Notes under the pieces: model-generated
What the model was told of the DNA's origin: nothing
Seen by the model: only the letters and a program-made list of their open reading frames with translations
Databases searched by the model: none
Program-made: the position numbers and the translations under genes
Part shown: piece after piece, positions 1 through 12,353 of the stretch
Numbering within the stretch: the first letter of the stretch is position 1
Layout: each line of letters starts with the position of its first letter
NCBI GenBank assembly: GCA_007922195.1
Contig: ML682008.1
Coordinates: 11,935,880-11,999,879 of the forward strand
DNA from: Podocnemis expansa
Taxonomy: Eukaryota; Chordata; Testudines; Podocnemididae
Direction of reading: 5' to 3'
Length of the DNA: 64,000 nt

Positions 1-2451
1 ATATAGTATTTATATCTGATCTATCATTGATTCTTAAAAAAAATTAAATTTCTGTCAGTCACTGGTTTGGAAAGCTGTATTCTTTGTCTTCATCTATAAT
101 GCCATCAGGTGCTCAATCATTGTGTGGTGAGTTTATGCAAGTAAGTGCCATATGACACTGAACTCTGCTTAAATAGCACCCAAGAGCTCTGTTTAATGGT
201 GTTTCAGATTGCAGCAGGCCATGTTCCATCCTCCCATAACCTTAAACACATTTAAAATGGTAAGAGAAAAGATTTTTTTTGTATCGTTTCACTTTTATGT
301 TGCCTGCAAACCTAGGTGAGGGTACTACAACACTCGTAAGATTTTCATTTCCATCCCCAACAAACAAAGAAAGCAGTATGCATCCCAACTTTCCTGAACT
401 TACTTTTAATGAAAATCTTTAAGATCTTGCATGCTTTAGATCATTGTTCCCAACCTTTGTTTTAAGGGCCACAGATAGCATTTTTACAACCCAGAAGGGC
501 CACTGGTCTCCATCATCAGGTTTCCCCATTGTGGCCAAATGTAGGGAATTAGTGAGGAGGCTGCCTCCTCACTGATCTCGCATCTCCCTGGCTACAGCAG
601 GGAAACTGCACTCGTCTTCTAGCCCTGTATGCTTCACCAGAGTCCTTAGGTAGTGTGTGTCTTCTGCAACCAGGGCCATGAAAGATCAGTGCTTCCCTCC
701 CTCTGGCTCCAGCAGGGACCCAAGCACATAGGAACCAAGGCAGAGCACTTTGCTTGCTGCTACAGGTGGGGAGAGAAATGCTGATTTCCCATCTCCTTGG
801 GCTTTAGGAAGAAGCCTGTACTGGTCTTTTAACCCCTGGAAATGTGGTCTGCCTGGGTTCTTACGCAGTAGTCGCTTCTGCAGCCAACAGGAGAAGAGCT
901 GCCAGCCACTTTTGGCACCTGGGCCACATGTTGGGAACCACTGCTTTAGATCAGCAAACGGCCCATTGGATTGCCTCATATCCCATGCATTTGGGAAGTT
1001 ACTGTACCTTAGTGCTGCCAAGGCAACTGTTAAAATTTTGCATTAGAGTGTAAACTTGGTGGAGTTATGATACATAGGGGTTTGGTAAAGGAACCTCTCT
1101 CTTTCTCTCTAATTTTTTTCTCAAAATGATGCCATTCCTGTTGTGGCAAATCTGTCATCAGATGAAGATGCAGCTAATTGACCTTAGCTCATGTATTTTG
1201 CATTCTAGCTAAAAAGTTCTGAACTATAGTATGGAAACCAAATGCAGTGAAATTTTGAATTCCTATTATTCTTCATCAAGGCACCATGAAAAATGCAGTA
1301 AGCCAATTTATATTTGGTTTTGCTGTTTCAATGAGATGTGTACAGAATAAACATTTTCAGCTCATGTTAAAGCTGAACTCTGTAGAGCAGCTTTAACTAT
1401 CGGGCATGTGGTATTGTGTAATAGTCCTGAGCAATGACAGTAGAATTAAATCTAAACTACAGTTCTATCCCAATGCAAATAATAGGAAGTTTAGTGTTTT
1501 TATATTGATATAACAATTCAAATGGTATAGAACTTTACCTTGAGATATTAGTAAAACATGTTCAGCGTTGGAGCTTTCATTTGTCCCTTTGTTTCACTAA
1601 CAAGACCAACATAGTTATTTGTAGGTACCTACTTTCTTAACATAAAATGTTACTGTTTTTGTATTGTGTCCAGTCTTTACTGGAGCAGGGTTAGTGTTAC
1701 TAGGAGTAATAAAAATCCCTTGCTATAGGTATGCATGGCCGTTTATAGAAGGTGAGAAGGTTTCTGACTCAGCTTTTGAATCTAAGTATCTGATCCTGTA
1801 ACTTGCGCGTTAACAAAGGGACATCTATTTGGGAACAGTGGTCTGTCTGCCCATGTAGAAGAGTCAGGACTTGAATTCCTCATGCATTCATAGTGAGAAT
1901 TAATTGTTTATTTTTACAAGTAGGACACCTATTCTGATGTAATATTTTGAAAAATTAAAAATAAAATACTGCTTTGGCATAGATAATGTTGAAAATTTTT
2001 TCCATGTATATATTTGTATTGTTCCTGATGAATAATATTCATTTTCCTCTGGCTGTTAGCTTTGCAGTATTTCCATTGTGAGATTGACTTGGCGCAACTT
2101 ATAAATAATAGCTCCAGATTGCAAGCTCTCTTACTATGTGCTATTTTTACATGTCTGGTATAATTATTTACTAGTAAATGTGTTTTTTTAGTATGTTGTT
2201 GGTGCCACTTAAAACAGGAAGCCTTGTTTATGTGTGTGGTGGGACTGGTAAGAATTCAAATGCTATCTCGTGACATTATCAGTTATTGTGATTATCTCCC
2301 TTTTCTCTGCGCTTTGGCTGACCGTGATGTGCACATGAGCCTATTTATGTGTATCATTCTGTCTTTTTTAAGCACCTTTGAAAAATCAAAACTCGTGTGT
2401 TTCATGTGTAAAACTGTTTGATAACTGATAAATCCTTATTATATCCTTCAG
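1..2451 (+). other. KMT2E: KMT2E intron (partial) with one hAT insertion
   Basis: No coding exon of KMT2E is visible before the acceptor at 2450-2451. The interval is AT-rich intron sequence, apart from a GC-richer hAT-type insertion at 442-943. Open frames here have no recognisable similarity and no splice context. The exons for the PHD finger and SET domain must lie to the left of the window. Confidence 0.75.
442..943. mobile_element. Non-autonomous hAT element, 502 bp
   Basis: The left end CATTGTTCCCAACC and right end GGTTGGGAACCACTG are inverted repeats of each other. The element is flanked by a perfect 8-bp target duplication CTTTAGAT (434-441 and 944-951), the hallmark of hAT transposition. 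It is GC-richer than the surrounding intron and has no transposase. The first ~100 bp (ends of the form 'gggccacagat') resemble the element at 53944-54380, so the two belong to one family. Open frames inside on both strands are not genes. Confidence 0.85.
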
Positions 2452-2616
2452 ACAAGGGAAGAACGGAAAATGGAAGCAATCTTGCAAGCTTTCGCCAGAC
2501 TAGAAAAAAGAGAAAAAAGAAGAGAACAGGCATTGGAAAGAATCAGCACAGCTAAAACAGAGGTCAAATCAGAATGCAAGGAAGCACACGCTGTCAATGA
2601 CACAGAGTTTATTCAG
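2452..2616 (+). CDS. KMT2E: KMT2E coding exon (post-SET, charged segment)
   Basis: This 165-bp exon is in phase 0 at both ends, with acceptor CTTCAG before it and donor GTACCT after it. It encodes 55 residues beginning [20 protein letters not shown], a strongly charged and probably helical segment that matches what I know of KMT2E/MLL5 downstream of its SET domain. KMT2E is a nuclear chromatin regulator with an H3K4me3-binding PHD finger and an atypical SET domain. It acts in cell-cycle control, haematopoiesis and neurodevelopment. This is the first KMT2E exon in the window; the next joins without a split codon. Identification is from memory of the family and is strengthened by all downstream exons occurring in order. 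Confidence 0.95.
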
Positions 2617-2879
2617 GTACCTATCTGTAACTTAAAGTATTAAATATTACCTTATTAACTTTTAAATGGAATTCAAAATACATTTTTAGTTTAAAACTTG
2701 TGAAATCTTAATTTCATATGTTGTTTTTTGAATTTGTCCTGATAATTTATGGAAATTTGTACAGAGGTTTGATATGACATGGTGAACTTTTTCCTCTCAC
2801 TCAAAAATAGATGAATTAATATAACCATACTTGAAGGACCACAGTTAAGTGAAGACAGTGTTATATATGCACAGTGGCT

Positions 2880-3115
2880 ACCTGGAGACTGTGTATCCGT
2901 GTTTGCTGTTAAAGACCTGGGAGTCAAACTGTGCTCTAATCCTAACCCTAACAGTCATTTCTCATCCATAGTGACGATGGAGAAGTAATGTAGCCTTGTT
3001 ATACCTTGATTTCTTTCTTTAACAGAACTAATACTTCTGTGCCTCTCTCTCTAAGAGTTTTTTGTAAGGCTTAGTTTATATCTGATACACTTGGTGATCT
3101 TCAAAGATAAAGTGG
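2880..3115 (+). repeat. MIR/CORE-SINE-like remnant
   Basis: The stretch 'gggagtcaaactgtgctcta' followed by 'ttgtaaggcttagtttatat' and 'gatcttcaaagataaag' resembles the tail of amniote CORE-SINEs. It is diverged, and the assignment is by eye only. Confidence 0.35.
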
Positions 3116-3140
3116 TGCAAATATACAAAATGGAGAATAA

Positions 3141-3736
3141 AGCAAACAAGGAGTCCTGTGATACTTAAAGACTAACAAATTGATCTGTTGCATGAGCTTT
3201 CATGGGAGAAAATCCCAGTTCATCAGATGCTTTGACGATAGGGAAATTTACAGAATGGGAGGAAATAAAAGTTGGGGGAGTGTAAGTCATGGAAATGGGT
3301 CACATTGTCACAGCAAATCAAAACCACTGTGAAAAACAGCATACAAAGGGTGATTAGGTCAAGTCACCTGTTATAATGAGAGAAAAATCCAATTTGGCAA
3401 ATTTGGTTGGATTGGTTCAGGATTTAATAGGGACATTGGATTTTTCCTCTCATTACAACAGGTAGCTTGACCTCATCTCCCTCTATATGCTGTTCCCCAG
3501 TGTTTGAATCTTCACAACTGTTTTGATTTGCTGTGACAGTGTGACCTGTTCCCGTGACTTACATTTCCCTGCATTTATTTCCTCCCATTCTGTAAATTCC
3601 CCCATCTCCAAAGCATCCAACAAAGTGGGATTTTCTCCCATGAAAGTTTATGCAATAAATCAGTTTGTTAGTCTTTAAGTGACACAGGACTCCTTCTTTG
3701 TTTGACTCAGCTAGACTAAAACAGCTGCCCCTTTGG
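3141..3736. repeat. Palindromic Penelope-type terminal repeat (about 270-bp arms)
   Basis: The left arm starts AAACAAGGAGTCCTGTG and the right arm ends CACAGGACTCCTTCTTTGTTT. Many inner blocks are also reverse complements: 'tacagaatgggaggaaataa' against 'ttatttcctcccattctgta', and 'gagaaaaatccaat' against 'attggatttttcctc'. The arms converge near position 3420. The same unit appears at the 3' end of the Penelope-like element near 57.6 kb, so this is an inverted pair of that element's terminal sequence. No reverse transcriptase is present here. Confidence 0.7.
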
Positions 3737-4391
3737 ATCTAAATGAATGCCATTGTAGCTGCTCAGATTTTAAGGGAAGAATGTTTGTTAGGTCTGTGTA
3801 AAATCAAAGTGCAATGAATTATAACTGTTCTGTTTATTATAGCCATTATTAAAAGAATTTATCATCAGTGGGAATACTTTCCTTGCTGGATAGTATTGCA
3901 TCTGCTGTGTTAAATAGTTTGCCTTCCTTTACTATGCCGATATTGTAACAGAGACAAGGAAGAATCCAAAACATTCACAGTAACATATTTAAGAGCATTA
4001 TTTATTTAGTACCGAAAGTGTGCTGGGGCAGTGCAGACAAGAGAACAAAGTCTTTTCCTGAAAGAGCTTTACGGTATAAATAGATTAATAAACCAAAGTT
4101 GTTAGAGACTGTCATACAGTTCAGCCTAGGAATTACTAAGTAAATTTGATTCATAGTTACTCCACTCCTGTTCAACAATGGTGGTGCCTGGTGTTTCTCG
4201 AAAACATGCCAGAAATCTTGTGTACATGTATTTGTGTCTTGAGGGGGTGGTATAGGCAGTAATTATTTCCATTTTAGAGTCAGGAATTGTTTAATAGGCT
4301 TTTAAGCCTGTAAGAATGAGGGAGTCATCTTATTTTATTTTTAATCATGTTTGTAACTATGAAATAATTTACCTGCTATATCCCGTACCAG

Positions 4392-4700
4392 GAATCAGCA
4401 AAAGAGGAAACTGCCACCAAGCCAACCTCTGCAAAAGTTAATAGAGCTAAACAAAGAAAAAGCTTCTCTCGGAGCAGAACACACATTGGACAGCAGCGTA
4501 GACGACACAGAACTGTCAGCACCTGTTCAGATCTCCAGCCATCATCCCCTGATGTGGAGGTTGCTTCACAACAGAATGAAACAGAGAACACTGCACTTGC
4601 AGCTGAGCCTGAAACAGAAACTACTGTTGCAGAAATAGTTACTGAAACAGAAGCTCCAGCACTTAATAAATGTCCTGCGAAGTACCCTAAAACAAAGAAG
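4392..4700 (+). CDS. KMT2E: KMT2E coding exon (basic segment then acidic segment)
   Basis: This 309-bp exon is in phase 0 at both ends (acceptor CCGTACCAG, donor GTATGT) and encodes 103 residues. The first half is basic and Arg/Ser-rich, with [17 protein letters not shown] as the core; a nuclear localisation or nucleic-acid-contact role is plausible but is inference. The second half is acidic and Glu/Thr-rich ([20 protein letters not shown]), followed by [11 protein letters not shown] at the exon end. The order and wording match vertebrate KMT2E from memory. It continues directly into the exon at 8589. Confidence 0.95.
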
Positions 4701-5734
4701 GTATGTTTGTCTATAAAATGGGAGAAGGGGGAAAAAGATTTTTAGAAATGATGCATTCCCCCACACTAATTTGTTCTTCACTAGATACTATCCCGCTCTT
4801 TGACTTCACTGAAGTAGTTGGTGTATGAACATCATTAGACTTCAGCATGTTTGCTGTTGATAATCTAAGGGACTTAAATAGTTAATGAATTCTACAGCAA
4901 TGTGGTTACAGCTGTAATGATAACATTCTTTGAATTTACAAAATCTCTGCAGTACATTTTCCAGGATAATGCTGCAGTTCACTTTTGTTAATCAAAGTAC
5001 TTTGCACATACATCTAAATATTAAAGTCAAGAAATCTGTTAAAAGAGATTTACTTATTTCAGAGTCAAGTAATCAAAAGTTAATAAATACAAATTCTTAT
5101 TTTTATGTTCTACTTGATTGGTCATGTGTTTTAACTTGTTTTTAATATTAACTATTTGTGGCAGGGTGTCTTGATTTACTGTTTTTTTTCCCTTTTGCCG
5201 AGAAGACTGGATTTCAAGCTAAATTTTAAAAAATTCCAGAAAAATTAAACACTTGAAAATATTAGGAAATAATATTAGGAAATAATAATGGCCTGTAAAG
5301 AAATCCTACAACACTAATTAAACCACTTTTCAAAGTATCTTGTACTGTGAAAGACAGAAATTCTTCAGGCTGCAATAGAAAAGAGGCATATTCTAAACGA
5401 CTTGTGCAACATGTTTGAAATGTAAAGGAAGTATTTATAATATAAATGTGGAAGAAAATAATGCTAAACCAATTTTATTGTTTCAACACACGACTAAACG
5501 ATTCCAAAAATTGTTACCTTATTAAATAATGAAAGGTATCTTTTTACCATTCCATACATTACAAAGCCAAAGTATAGCAATGAAGAAGTAGATCCTAAAT
5601 CTCAAGGGATGATTTTTGTTGGCTTGTGTATCAGATGCCTACCTTCTACACCACATTTTAGCTCCTATGGTGTGGCAAAGCTCGAAGCTATTTCTTATCT
5701 TCTCTGTGTGTGAACCAAAACTTAAAATTTAGAG

Positions 5735-6014
5735 CAGTGGTTCCCAGCCAGTGTTCCACATACCCCTGGGGGTCAACAGAGGTGGTGTAGGGGATCCGTG
5801 CTGCTGCTCCCCACTGGGGCCAGAACCCAGCTGCAGTGCCGATGCTGCCTTCTCGGTCTGGATCTGGGCTGGATCCTGACTGTGGCACTGCCGCTCTGTG
5901 GGGGCACCCAGATCCTGGCGGAGGGGTCTCCATGCTGATGGCCAGATCACAGGGGCAGCAAAACTTTTTGTTTTTAAAAGAGGTCCACAACCTTGAAAAG
6001 GTTGGGCACCCCTG
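5735..6014. mobile_element. Short hAT-like element
   Basis: The left end CAGTGGTTCCCAGCC and right end GGTTGGGCACCCCTG are near-inverted repeats of the family seen elsewhere in the window. No clear 8-bp target duplication remains. The interior is GC-rich compared with the flanks, and no transposase is visible. Confidence 0.65.
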
Positions 6015-6544
6015 GTATAAAATAAGAGGAAGCCTGAGAAAAGTCAGACTGAAACTGGATTCTGGATTTGCAGCTCTATAACATCCTAGATGTCTTTTCT
6101 CAAGCTCCTTTATAGTCTCATTGCCCTGAGCATGGTGGCTACAAATTTTGTTTTTTCTTATTTAAATAGCTTTTATTTAAATTACATACACTTTCTTCTT
6201 TTAAAAAATAACTTCAAGAATAAATTTAAAATTGACAGCCCATGGTAAACCCTAAATAATGAACTATAATTTGATAAAATCCTTTAAATAAAAAATACAC
6301 TGCAACAATGAGTTCTCAAACTTTGAGTTAGTGCTTCTTTCTAATTTTTTTCATATAAATGCTGTATTTGTAGAATATGGAGGAGATGCATCTTTAAACT
6401 TTTAACATCAACTCAGGTCTTATAAATATGTTTTATGTCGTACTACACTAAGTACCTCTATTTTCAGTCTTGAAAACGGAACTAATTGAGTTATTTCCAA
6501 ATGCAAATACTTCCAATCTGTTGTTCAGAAACGTTTTTGCTTCG

Positions 6545-6668
6545 AAGTGGGATTTTTCTCCCATGAAACCTCATGCGATAAATAAATGTTAGGCTTTAAG
6601 TGCCACAGGACTCCTTGCTGCTTTGCTGCTTTTTTTTTGCTGAACTAGACTAACACGGCTGCCCTTTT
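6545..6668 (+). repeat. Penelope-type terminal fragment
   Basis: 'AAGTGGGATTTTTCTCCCAT', 'gttaggctttaagtgccaca' and 'gactaacacggctgccc' match the conserved tail found at 3660-3736, 18744-18869, 25341-25460, 51458-51580 and 57617-57700. It is a solitary copy in the same direction as the tail of the element at 57.6 kb. Confidence 0.65.
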
Positions 6669-8588
6669 AAAACTTGGGACTTTGATTTTATTAAAAATTA
6701 CATTTTGGTGTAAATCTAAATGACATGATAGCTAAAATGCTGGTGGGTGAGCCACACTGGAATTTCATCCTCATTTTTCATCCACAGCAGTACTAGTGTT
6801 AGTTGTGGTAGAAAATTTTAGGTGTAAAGGTATAATTTAGGCCTGGTCCACAGAGGTCTGTAACAGTGATACAGCATACTTTACTAGGGAGTGAACAAAA
6901 AAAATCCTACAAGATTGAGACCTGTTCTTATTGCAAGCATATAATTGAGCATTCAGATCAGTTGCTGGGTCACTCAGTGATTAGAGCTGATTGAAAAATC
7001 TGTCATTTTTAAAAATGACTTTTCAGTTAAATGGACATGTTTAAAAGTACTTCCTTAAAGTATTGGCTTTATAATGAAATATATATATCTCCCCTAACTA
7101 GCTCTTTTTCATTAATTCTTTGAAACTGGTCTTAATAGCATCTACTGAAACTTTTCAAGCAAGAGTTTGAAGGGGAGAGATTTTGCCACCTCATTGGAGG
7201 GGAATAGCTTTCTGTACTATGGCTTTTACCACTTCACAGGCTTAGAGATACAGGTTAGAGTACAAAATGCAACATTTGGAAGCTATTGAAGATGGTGATA
7301 TACATATTGGAATTTGGTCTTGCTTCCTATTTCCTGTGGTTGGAACTAAATATCCTTTAGGATTTAGGGTCTTCTCCAGTTCTATATGTGTGGAGAAGCC
7401 TCTTTGGGAAAAATGCCATTAGTGGTGGTTTGCTTTTTAAAGTGCGTTTTTGTTGGGGTTATTTTGGAGAGGTGGGGTGGGACAGTATATTGAAGGCAGA
7501 GCAGTAAAAATTAATTCAGGTGAAGACTGAACAGTAGTGGAGTCTGATAACAAATTACTTATTAAATTATTGTACTGATTTTAAATGGAAGAATTTCTCC
7601 ATATTTAGTGTCTCCCAGTGCTCATAGTTAGTTTTGAAATATACTTTGCAATCAAAATACACATTGGCATAAGAACATTCAGCCTATATAACTTTACAGC
7701 AGGTATTTGTATTAATGTAGCCATTCTGATCCCCAGTCATGGCCACAACCCCATTATGCAAGATGCTATACAACCAGGGAAGAAAAAAGAGTACAACATG
7801 AATTATTTAGCTCAATATCTGGCATAAAATGATTCAGTAACATAAATGCAAGAACTAGCACTATGGTCCTAGTTCAGAATCATGTAAATGATTCCACTTT
7901 GTTAGTTAGTTAGTATTTGATTTTTTTGTTGTATTATTTCATCAGTTATCAATTATGCACTTTATTGCGATCATTTGTGACCTCATGAGTTTGCACATCT
8001 ATTTAATTGTGTTGTTTAATTGTGAATACAAATTGTGTTACTAGATGAGATGGGGGATAATAAAGTAAATGAGGAACCAGTTTCCAAATGTTGATGAAAT
8101 GTAAATTGAATATTTGAAGTTAACGTCAGCAGAAAGATAATGTAAAATAATGTTATGGTCAGTCTCACTCCAATTTACCTATCTGTGGATTTAATTTAAT
8201 AAATTGTGCCTACTTCTAACACAATCCTCTGAAAAAGCAAACTGAACACAGCACTTTAACATGTAGAAAGCGACCTGTAAGTGAAAACTAATTTCATTCA
8301 TACTCAGTATGAAAAAGACAATCCAGTAAAAACTGATAAAGTGGCTAATAAAAAGAACCGTATCAAGAATGGTAAGAAATGTACAATCTAGCTAGAATTT
8401 TATGGAATAGAAAGGAAATTATCAATGGGGATCTGTACTTGGGATGTTAGAGAGGTGTATAAGTTTACTGTCCAGAAGACAATATGTTGTATACCAGGTG
8501 AATAAGGGTTAAGATAATAAAGAAATTACAAAATGCCTCTTTTGTATGACATTTATAAGCATTGACTTTTTTCCTTTTTTTTGTCTAG

Positions 8589-8867
<279 letters not shown>

Positions 8868-9069
8868 TAGCTTTGAAACTAAACGCAAATTGCTTAGGGG
8901 GGGAGGAGGTTGTTTTTATTCCAACTCCTTTTCATTTAGTTATAATTCTTGTTTGTAAGCATGAATTCTGTGTTGGAACTTTCCATACCGTTGGTAGCAT
9001 GTTCAGAACTGGTTTTGATTATTTATGAAATCACACCTAATTTAGGTAAGGCTTTTCTTTTTCTCACAG

Positions 9070-9214
9070 CGTTGGTTGAAGCAAGCTTTGGAAGAAGAAC
9101 ACTCAACAGTGGTTGACAGGTTTAATTCACCATCTCAAGAAAGATCTAGAAGTCCTGCGATCAATGGTGAAAATAAAAGTCCATTATTACTGAATGACAG
9201 CTGTTCCTTACCAG
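9070..9214 (+). CDS. KMT2E: KMT2E coding exon
   Basis: This 145-bp exon is entered in phase 0 (acceptor TTCTCACAG) and left in phase 1 (CCA G, donor GTGAAG). It encodes [20 protein letters not shown], then a Ser/Pro segment [17 protein letters not shown] and [10 protein letters not shown]. The split codon is completed as Asp by the AT at 12354. The SRSP and NKSP motifs are possible proline-directed phosphorylation sites (inference). The match to KMT2E is by memory and exon order. Confidence 0.95.
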
Positions 9215-9335
9215 GTGAAGCACTTACCACCTAAATATTATAAGACATCTTAATCTTTTGAAGCAGCTTAATATTCTTTAAGTTACAGAGGAACATGGTT
9301 TTCAAACTATACATGCCAGTATAAAAATACATGTT

Positions 9336-9735
9336 CAGTGGTTCTCAGCTGCTGTGTGGTGACTCAAAAGTGTGTCACAGCACAGCAGCTGTATATGTCA
9401 GCTGAAATCAGCCTGCTGTTAGAAGTAATCCCAACTGCCAGAAGGCTGTTGCTGCTTTGAGTGGTGGGTGCCATTCCTCCTTTGAGAGCAGCTGAAGCTT
9501 ACCAGAGCTGTTGTGGCAGCAGAGGGTGCTCTTCCAGTCTCCTGCTGCTGAATCTGCCTCTGAGAACAGTATTCTTTCGGTGGCAGGGGCCACTTTTATT
9601 TTAGCAGCCTCCAAAAGAGTGCTGACTGCAGAACATCAGCAGTGGGAGGTGGAGGTGGACAGTTCTTGTGGAGGAGGAACCCCCTACAGAGGGTGGGGTA
9701 CTGTATTATGATGCTGAAGGCATTGAGAACCATTG
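9336..9735. mobile_element. hAT-like element, diverged
   Basis: The left end is CAGTGGTTCTCAGC and the right end is GAGAACCATTG, inverted forms of the common hAT terminus in this window. The target duplication is not recognisable. No transposase is visible. Confidence 0.55.
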
Positions 9736-10868
9736 TTCTAGTGGATAGTGTAGGAAATGCCTCCTTAATATGGGGCATTTCTCTGGTTTTATTTGTGCTT
9801 TAGAACACTTGAAATAGGAGATGAAAATCATTTGTAGTGTACTATAATTCATTACTCTATCTAGGGTAATTGCCATGTATAAACAGATACCCTGTAGTTT
9901 TTTGGACTTTTAAGGGTTTCACTAAGAGAAAATAGCCAAAGTGTTTCATATTAGTATGCCCAGACTTATTCTTCAGAACTGTAGACCGGTGGTTCCCAAC
10001 CTTTTCTCTGCCATGGCACACCTTGATGCTTTCATTTTTTTCGAGGCACACCACCATTAAAAACCTCATGAATATTCAAACTAACTCAAACTAACATGAA
10101 TATTCATGAACCACAGCAAACTGGGTGGGAAAGGTTGCTATGTGGGGTGATAGGGGTAGCATGGGTGGCAAGAGAGGACAAGGGTAGCCATGTGAAGAGC
10201 AGCACAAAGGTGGCAAGAGAGGGCAATGGAGAACCGGGGGAATGGGAGGGTAGGGCTTGGGGACCCTGGCATAGCACCCATTTCCCCCCTTCTCCCCAGT
10301 GGCTCCATGCCACCCAGGACAGACCCTCACCCCACAGCAGCTCCCTCCCACCCAAGTGGGTCCCATACTGTACCCCGGCAGCCTGCTGCTTCCCAAGATG
10401 GACTGACCCTGCCATCACTGCAAGGCCAGAGCTAGACCCCTGGGCCCCATCTCAACAAGCCCATACCAGCTGCCACAGACTTCTCACCAGGGCCCCTGCA
10501 GGCCTTGCTGCGGCTCCACTGACCTTAACCCCTTGTGCCTGCCAGGGCCCCCATCATCCTCCCCACCATGGTAGATTTTTAAGCTGCCCCTGGGAGAGGC
10601 AGCTAGAAAAATCCACCCCTGTCCCCCACCCGATTGAGCTCCAGTCATTGGTGCCAGGGCCAGACCCTTCTATCTGCATCCCAGGGTCAGCAGCTGGGGT
10701 TGGACTCTGCCATCACTGGTGGTGTTGGGAGGGACAGCACATCAAGGCTGCTGCCCGGCCCCACCCCTGCCAGCTATAGGGACCCCAGACAGAGCCGGGG
10801 CCAATGGCCTCAGGGATTGCAGAGCCAGGGCCATGGCCTCCATGGACACCCTGGAGTGGGGCCAGACT

Positions 10869-11154
10869 TAGGGCTACCAGATACCAAATCATGGAAAGGA
10901 GGCCAGGGAAGTACAAAAAGGAGGACATTGGAGGACACATGGAGAAAATGTAGTAATGTAATAGTCTTCTGGTTTTAGGGGGCTCTGGAATGCTTTCCCT
11001 TAAAAGTAAGGTATTCCATGGCATTCCAGCATAATTTAACCCCTGTAAGTAAAAAGCCAGACAAAATCATGTATTTGAATATACCTGCCAGACAGAGGAC
11101 GTAAAGGTAAAAAGGAGGACATGTCCTCCTTTTGCCTGATGTCTGGTTACTCTA
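10869..11154. mobile_element. Non-autonomous hAT, 286 bp, nested
   Basis: The ends TAGGGCTACCAGAT and ATGTCTGGTTACTCTA are inverted repeats, and a perfect 8-bp duplication GCCAGACT lies on both sides (10861-10868 and 11155-11162). It shares long blocks with the element at 25028-25318, such as 'gggaagtacaaaaaggaggac' and 'ggtattccatggcattccagc' (slightly changed there). The two are copies of one family. Confidence 0.88.
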
Positions 11155-11253
11155 GCCAGACTCGGGCCATGGCTGCCACCGCCAGTTCCAGGGACCCGCA
11201 GGGCCATCCCTAGGGTGGGGCAGCCATGTGGCTGCACCGCTGCATGTCCCATT

Positions 11254-11277
11254 CCCCCCCCCCCCCCCCCCCCCCCC
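11254..11277. repeat. Poly-C run (24 bp)
   Basis: An uninterrupted run of C follows 'catgtcccatt' inside the GC-rich hAT-like element. Its exact length may be unreliable in an assembly. Confidence 0.9.
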
Positions 11278-12353
11278 GGCGGCCGGGGGGGCGACCTGGC
11301 TGCCTGGTGCAGTGGTGCCAGTCCACCCACCTCCCTGCGCCGCCCCCGCTTGCTGCTCGGGGCTCCATGCTGGAGCAGTGGGGAAGGGGCGGGAGGCAGA
11401 GCTGGTATTGCTGCCTCCTACCCCCCCCATGCTCCAGCACGGAGCCCAGAGCAGCATGCATGGCCGGGGGGGAGGGGGTGCGCACGGGGGCTGACTGGCA
11501 GCGCTGCATTGGGCTGCCCTTTTGGCCACTCACCCCATCCCTGGCGTGGGGGGGGCAGTGCAGGGATCTGCCCCCCAATGCAGTGGGACGGCCATCGGTG
11601 GCCGGGGCTAGAATGGGGCTAGTGGCAGCTCTGCACCCCTCCCCACCTTCCCTAGCAATCCCCCAGCCCGAAAGGCCCCCCCCTTCCCCATCCCATGCTT
11701 ACCTGCAGCCAGCAGAAGCAAACTCTGCTGCAGGCTTCCTCCCCTGCACAACCCAGGTGGCTTTGCTGAGCATGGAGGGTGATTTAAAATGACCCCAGCT
11801 CCTGGGGATTCTCACAGAACACTTATGGTGTTGCTGCAGCACACTGGTTGGGAACCACTGCTGCAGTACTTATACATTCAGAATTCCTAATAGCTGCTTG
11901 CACAAAAACTTGACAGAAAAATTACTTTGTCTTAAAATTATTCAGTTAATACAGAATGAGAATGTGGTAAAACTAAGCAGCCTTGTAATATGAAGTCTCT
12001 GTGAAATCTCTTAAACTAACTTCTATAATTTTAGTTTCATTTTTGAGCTGAAGAATTTTCACGATGTAATAATGGATGCATTTTGGTATGTTTGATAGCT
12101 AATAATGCTTCAGTTTTAGTTAATATTGAAAAATTCAGTTGTCTGTGCAGCCTTCAGTAATCAGATTGTAATTGATTTTTCATGTTGAACAATTTTCATG
12201 AGACACGTTTCTTTGACTGGCTAATAGTGACTGAATGTGTTGGCATGCAATAAAGTTATAAATACAAGTCTTTATAAAATGAAGAAAAGTTACTATCAAA
12301 TCAGGAAAGTAGTGTTTTCTAGTCTTTTTTTTTTTTTTCTTTTTCACATATAG

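Larger units (their letters stand above)
2617..4391 (+). other. KMT2E: KMT2E intron with CORE-SINE-like remnant and a palindromic repeat
   Basis: This intron lies between the exons ending at 2616 and starting at 4392. It holds a weak MIR/CORE-SINE-like stretch (about 2880-3115) and a large inverted-repeat Penelope-type terminal sequence (3141-3736). The rest is AT-rich, with no exon that I can support. Confidence 0.7.
4701..8588 (+). other. KMT2E: KMT2E intron with hAT copy and Penelope-type tail
   Basis: This intron of about 3.9 kb contains a diverged hAT-like insertion (5735-6014) and a single Penelope-type terminal fragment (6545-6668). The remainder is AT-rich and carries no gene or exon I can support. 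The stretch 8220-8400 has exon-like lysine-rich open frames but no homology. Confidence 0.7.
9987..11860. mobile_element. Large GC-rich hAT-like element carrying a nested insertion
   Basis: The left terminus CGGTGGTTCCCAACC and right terminus GGTTGGGAACCACTG are inverted repeats. The flanking 8-mers CTGTAGAC and CTGCAGTA agree at five of eight positions, so the duplication is degraded or coincidental. The interior is very GC-rich and holds no recognisable transposase. It hosts the complete hAT at 10869-11154, so it is the older insertion. Confidence 0.6.
9215..12353 (+). other. KMT2E: KMT2E intron dominated by nested hAT elements
   Basis: This intron contains a small hAT-like element (9336-9735) and a large GC-rich hAT-like element (9987-11860) carrying a second, younger hAT (10869-11154) and a poly-C run (11254-11277). 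The long open frames on both strands between 10.1 and 11.8 kb follow from GC-rich composition. A poly-T tract (about 12325-12339) precedes the next exon and serves as its polypyrimidine tract. Confidence 0.75.

Noticed and set aside
10096..11792. Several long open frames (up to 227 codons) on both strands
   Set aside because: They lie in a GC-rich hAT-like element with a nested hAT and a poly-C run, overlap each other on both strands, and show only compositional Pro/His/Gly-rich peptides.
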